Made by a program: the position numbers and the translations under genes. Below are positions 5,208 through 5,450 of a DNA stretch of 5,450 bases, in pieces; positions within the stretch are counted from its first letter, which is position 1, and the number at the start of each line of letters is the position of its first letter. Location of the stretch: NCBI GenBank assembly GCA_003508605.1, contig DNUB01000206.1, positions 2,899 to 8,348 on the forward strand, read 5' to 3'. The DNA is from Oscillospiraceae bacterium. GTDB taxonomy: Bacteria > Bacillota > Clostridia > Oscillospirales > Ruminococcaceae. Below the pieces are notes generated by a model that saw nothing but the letters and a program-made list of their open reading frames with translations, searched no databases and had not been told where the DNA came from.

Positions 5208-5227
5208 CGGCAGTTTGCCGAATCGGC
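5208..5227 (+). other. Mutually exclusive hairpins right after fliG
   Basis: CGGCA (5208-5212) pairs with TGCCG (5216-5220) directly after the fliG stop codon. GCCG (5217-5220) can instead pair with CGGC (5224-5227). The two stems share 5217-5220, so only one can form. No T-run follows, so this is not a simple terminator; it may protect the fliG 3' end or shape a processing site. Confidence 0.35.
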
Positions 5228-5426
5228 TTGAAAAGACGGGTGCGGTATTTTGCAAATATGGATTCCGGCGGCTGCACCATAGTTGTATTCGTTGTATTCA
5301 ATGAGCGGCAGCACCCCGAATTTATGAAAAATCCGGGCGGGGTTCCCTCAGGGCTTCAGCGGGGTTCAGTGGGGGACCGGGTCTCCCGCTGAAAGACTGA
5401 ATGAAACCCGCCTAACGGGGCTATGT
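5228..5426. other. Non-coding, hairpin-rich region after fliG
   Basis: The next operon gene (fliH in related operons) does not start here. The only + strand frame is 44 codons (5258-5392), without a ribosome site or likeness to FliH. A perfect 9-base tandem duplication, GTTGTATTC, lies at 5282-5299. GCTGC (5270-5274) can pair with GCAGC (5308-5312). From 5330 the sequence is G/C-rich with many competing stems, including CCCG/CGGG (5407-5410 with 5416-5419). Confidence 0.4.
5355..5393 (+). repeat. Perfect 9-bp inverted repeat with duplicated left arm
   Basis: TTCAGCGGG (5355-5363) is the exact inverse complement of CCCGCTGAA (5385-5393). The left arm is followed by a near-copy, TTCAGTGGGG (5365-5374), in tandem with TTCAGCGGGG (5355-5364), so either copy could pair with the right arm, the second through one G-U pair. 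A third option, GGGGGAC (5371-5377) with GTCTCCC (5381-5387), shares the right-arm C residues and excludes the first. No T-run follows. Confidence 0.5.
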
Positions 5427-5450
5427 CTTTTGCTTGCCGCAAAAGGCGGG
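5427..5450 (+). repeat. Hairpin-forming 24-base repeat, right copy
   Basis: This copy has CTTTTGC, loop TTGCC and GCAAAAG in a perfect 7-base-pair stem, followed by GCGGG at the window edge. It matches 16-39 at 23 of 24 positions in the same orientation. It lies in the non-coding region after fliG and may continue beyond the window. Confidence 0.55.

Noticed and set aside
3873..5255. Long - strand open frame (460 codons) antisense to fliG and through the pentamer array
   Set aside because: It lies opposite a highly conserved fliG, has no ribosome site or recognisable domain, and its left part is low-complexity Leu/Ile/Tyr text produced by the repeat. It is best explained as a shadow frame.
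5258..5392. 44-codon + frame after fliG that might be the start of fliH
   Set aside because: No ribosome site, sequence not like FliH, stops before the window edge, and overlaps strong inverted repeats.

Overview
The window holds the proximal part of a flagellar basal-body operon. Five complete genes lie on the + strand in the classical order flgB, flgC, fliE, fliF, fliG. The first three encode the proximal rod and its adapter, fliF the MS ring, and fliG the rotor/switch protein. The order, the sigma-A-type promoter, the strong AAAGGAG-type ribosome sites, the mid-range GC content and the Gram-positive-like protein signatures suggest a motile member of the Firmicutes, most likely class Clostridia. 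I cannot name a genus from sequence alone. The genes after fliG in this type of operon (fliH, fliI and so on) would lie beyond the right edge; fliH does not start inside the window.

Layout. Positions 1-232 are AT-rich and non-coding, with a 24-base hairpin repeat at 16-39 and two sets of helically phased A/T tracts. A good sigma-A promoter (-35 at 233-238, perfect TATAAT at 256-261) leads into a structured leader of about 160 nt. Then follow flgB 429-800, flgC 883-1395, fliE 1483-1800, fliF 2210-3889 and fliG 4200-5207. The last 243 bases are non-coding, rich in hairpins, and end in a second copy of the 24-base repeat.

The proteins look like standard flagellar parts. FliF forms the membrane ring. 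FliG binds the FliF C-terminus on the cytoplasmic side and meets the stator. FliE joins the ring to the rod, and FlgB and FlgC are proximal rod subunits. What is unusual is the DNA between them. Flagellar operons are usually packed with tiny gaps or overlaps, but here the gaps are 82, 87, 409, 310 and at least 243 bases. Several carry terminator-like hairpins. The fliF-fliG gap contains a striking degenerate tandem array with a 5-base period (ATAAN and NCGGN units, about 31 units, 3971-4126). The fliE-fliF gap may be a dispersed repeat. The most interesting reading is an operon whose spacers set gene-by-gene output by attenuation, processing or antitermination. That is inference and needs RNA and comparative data.
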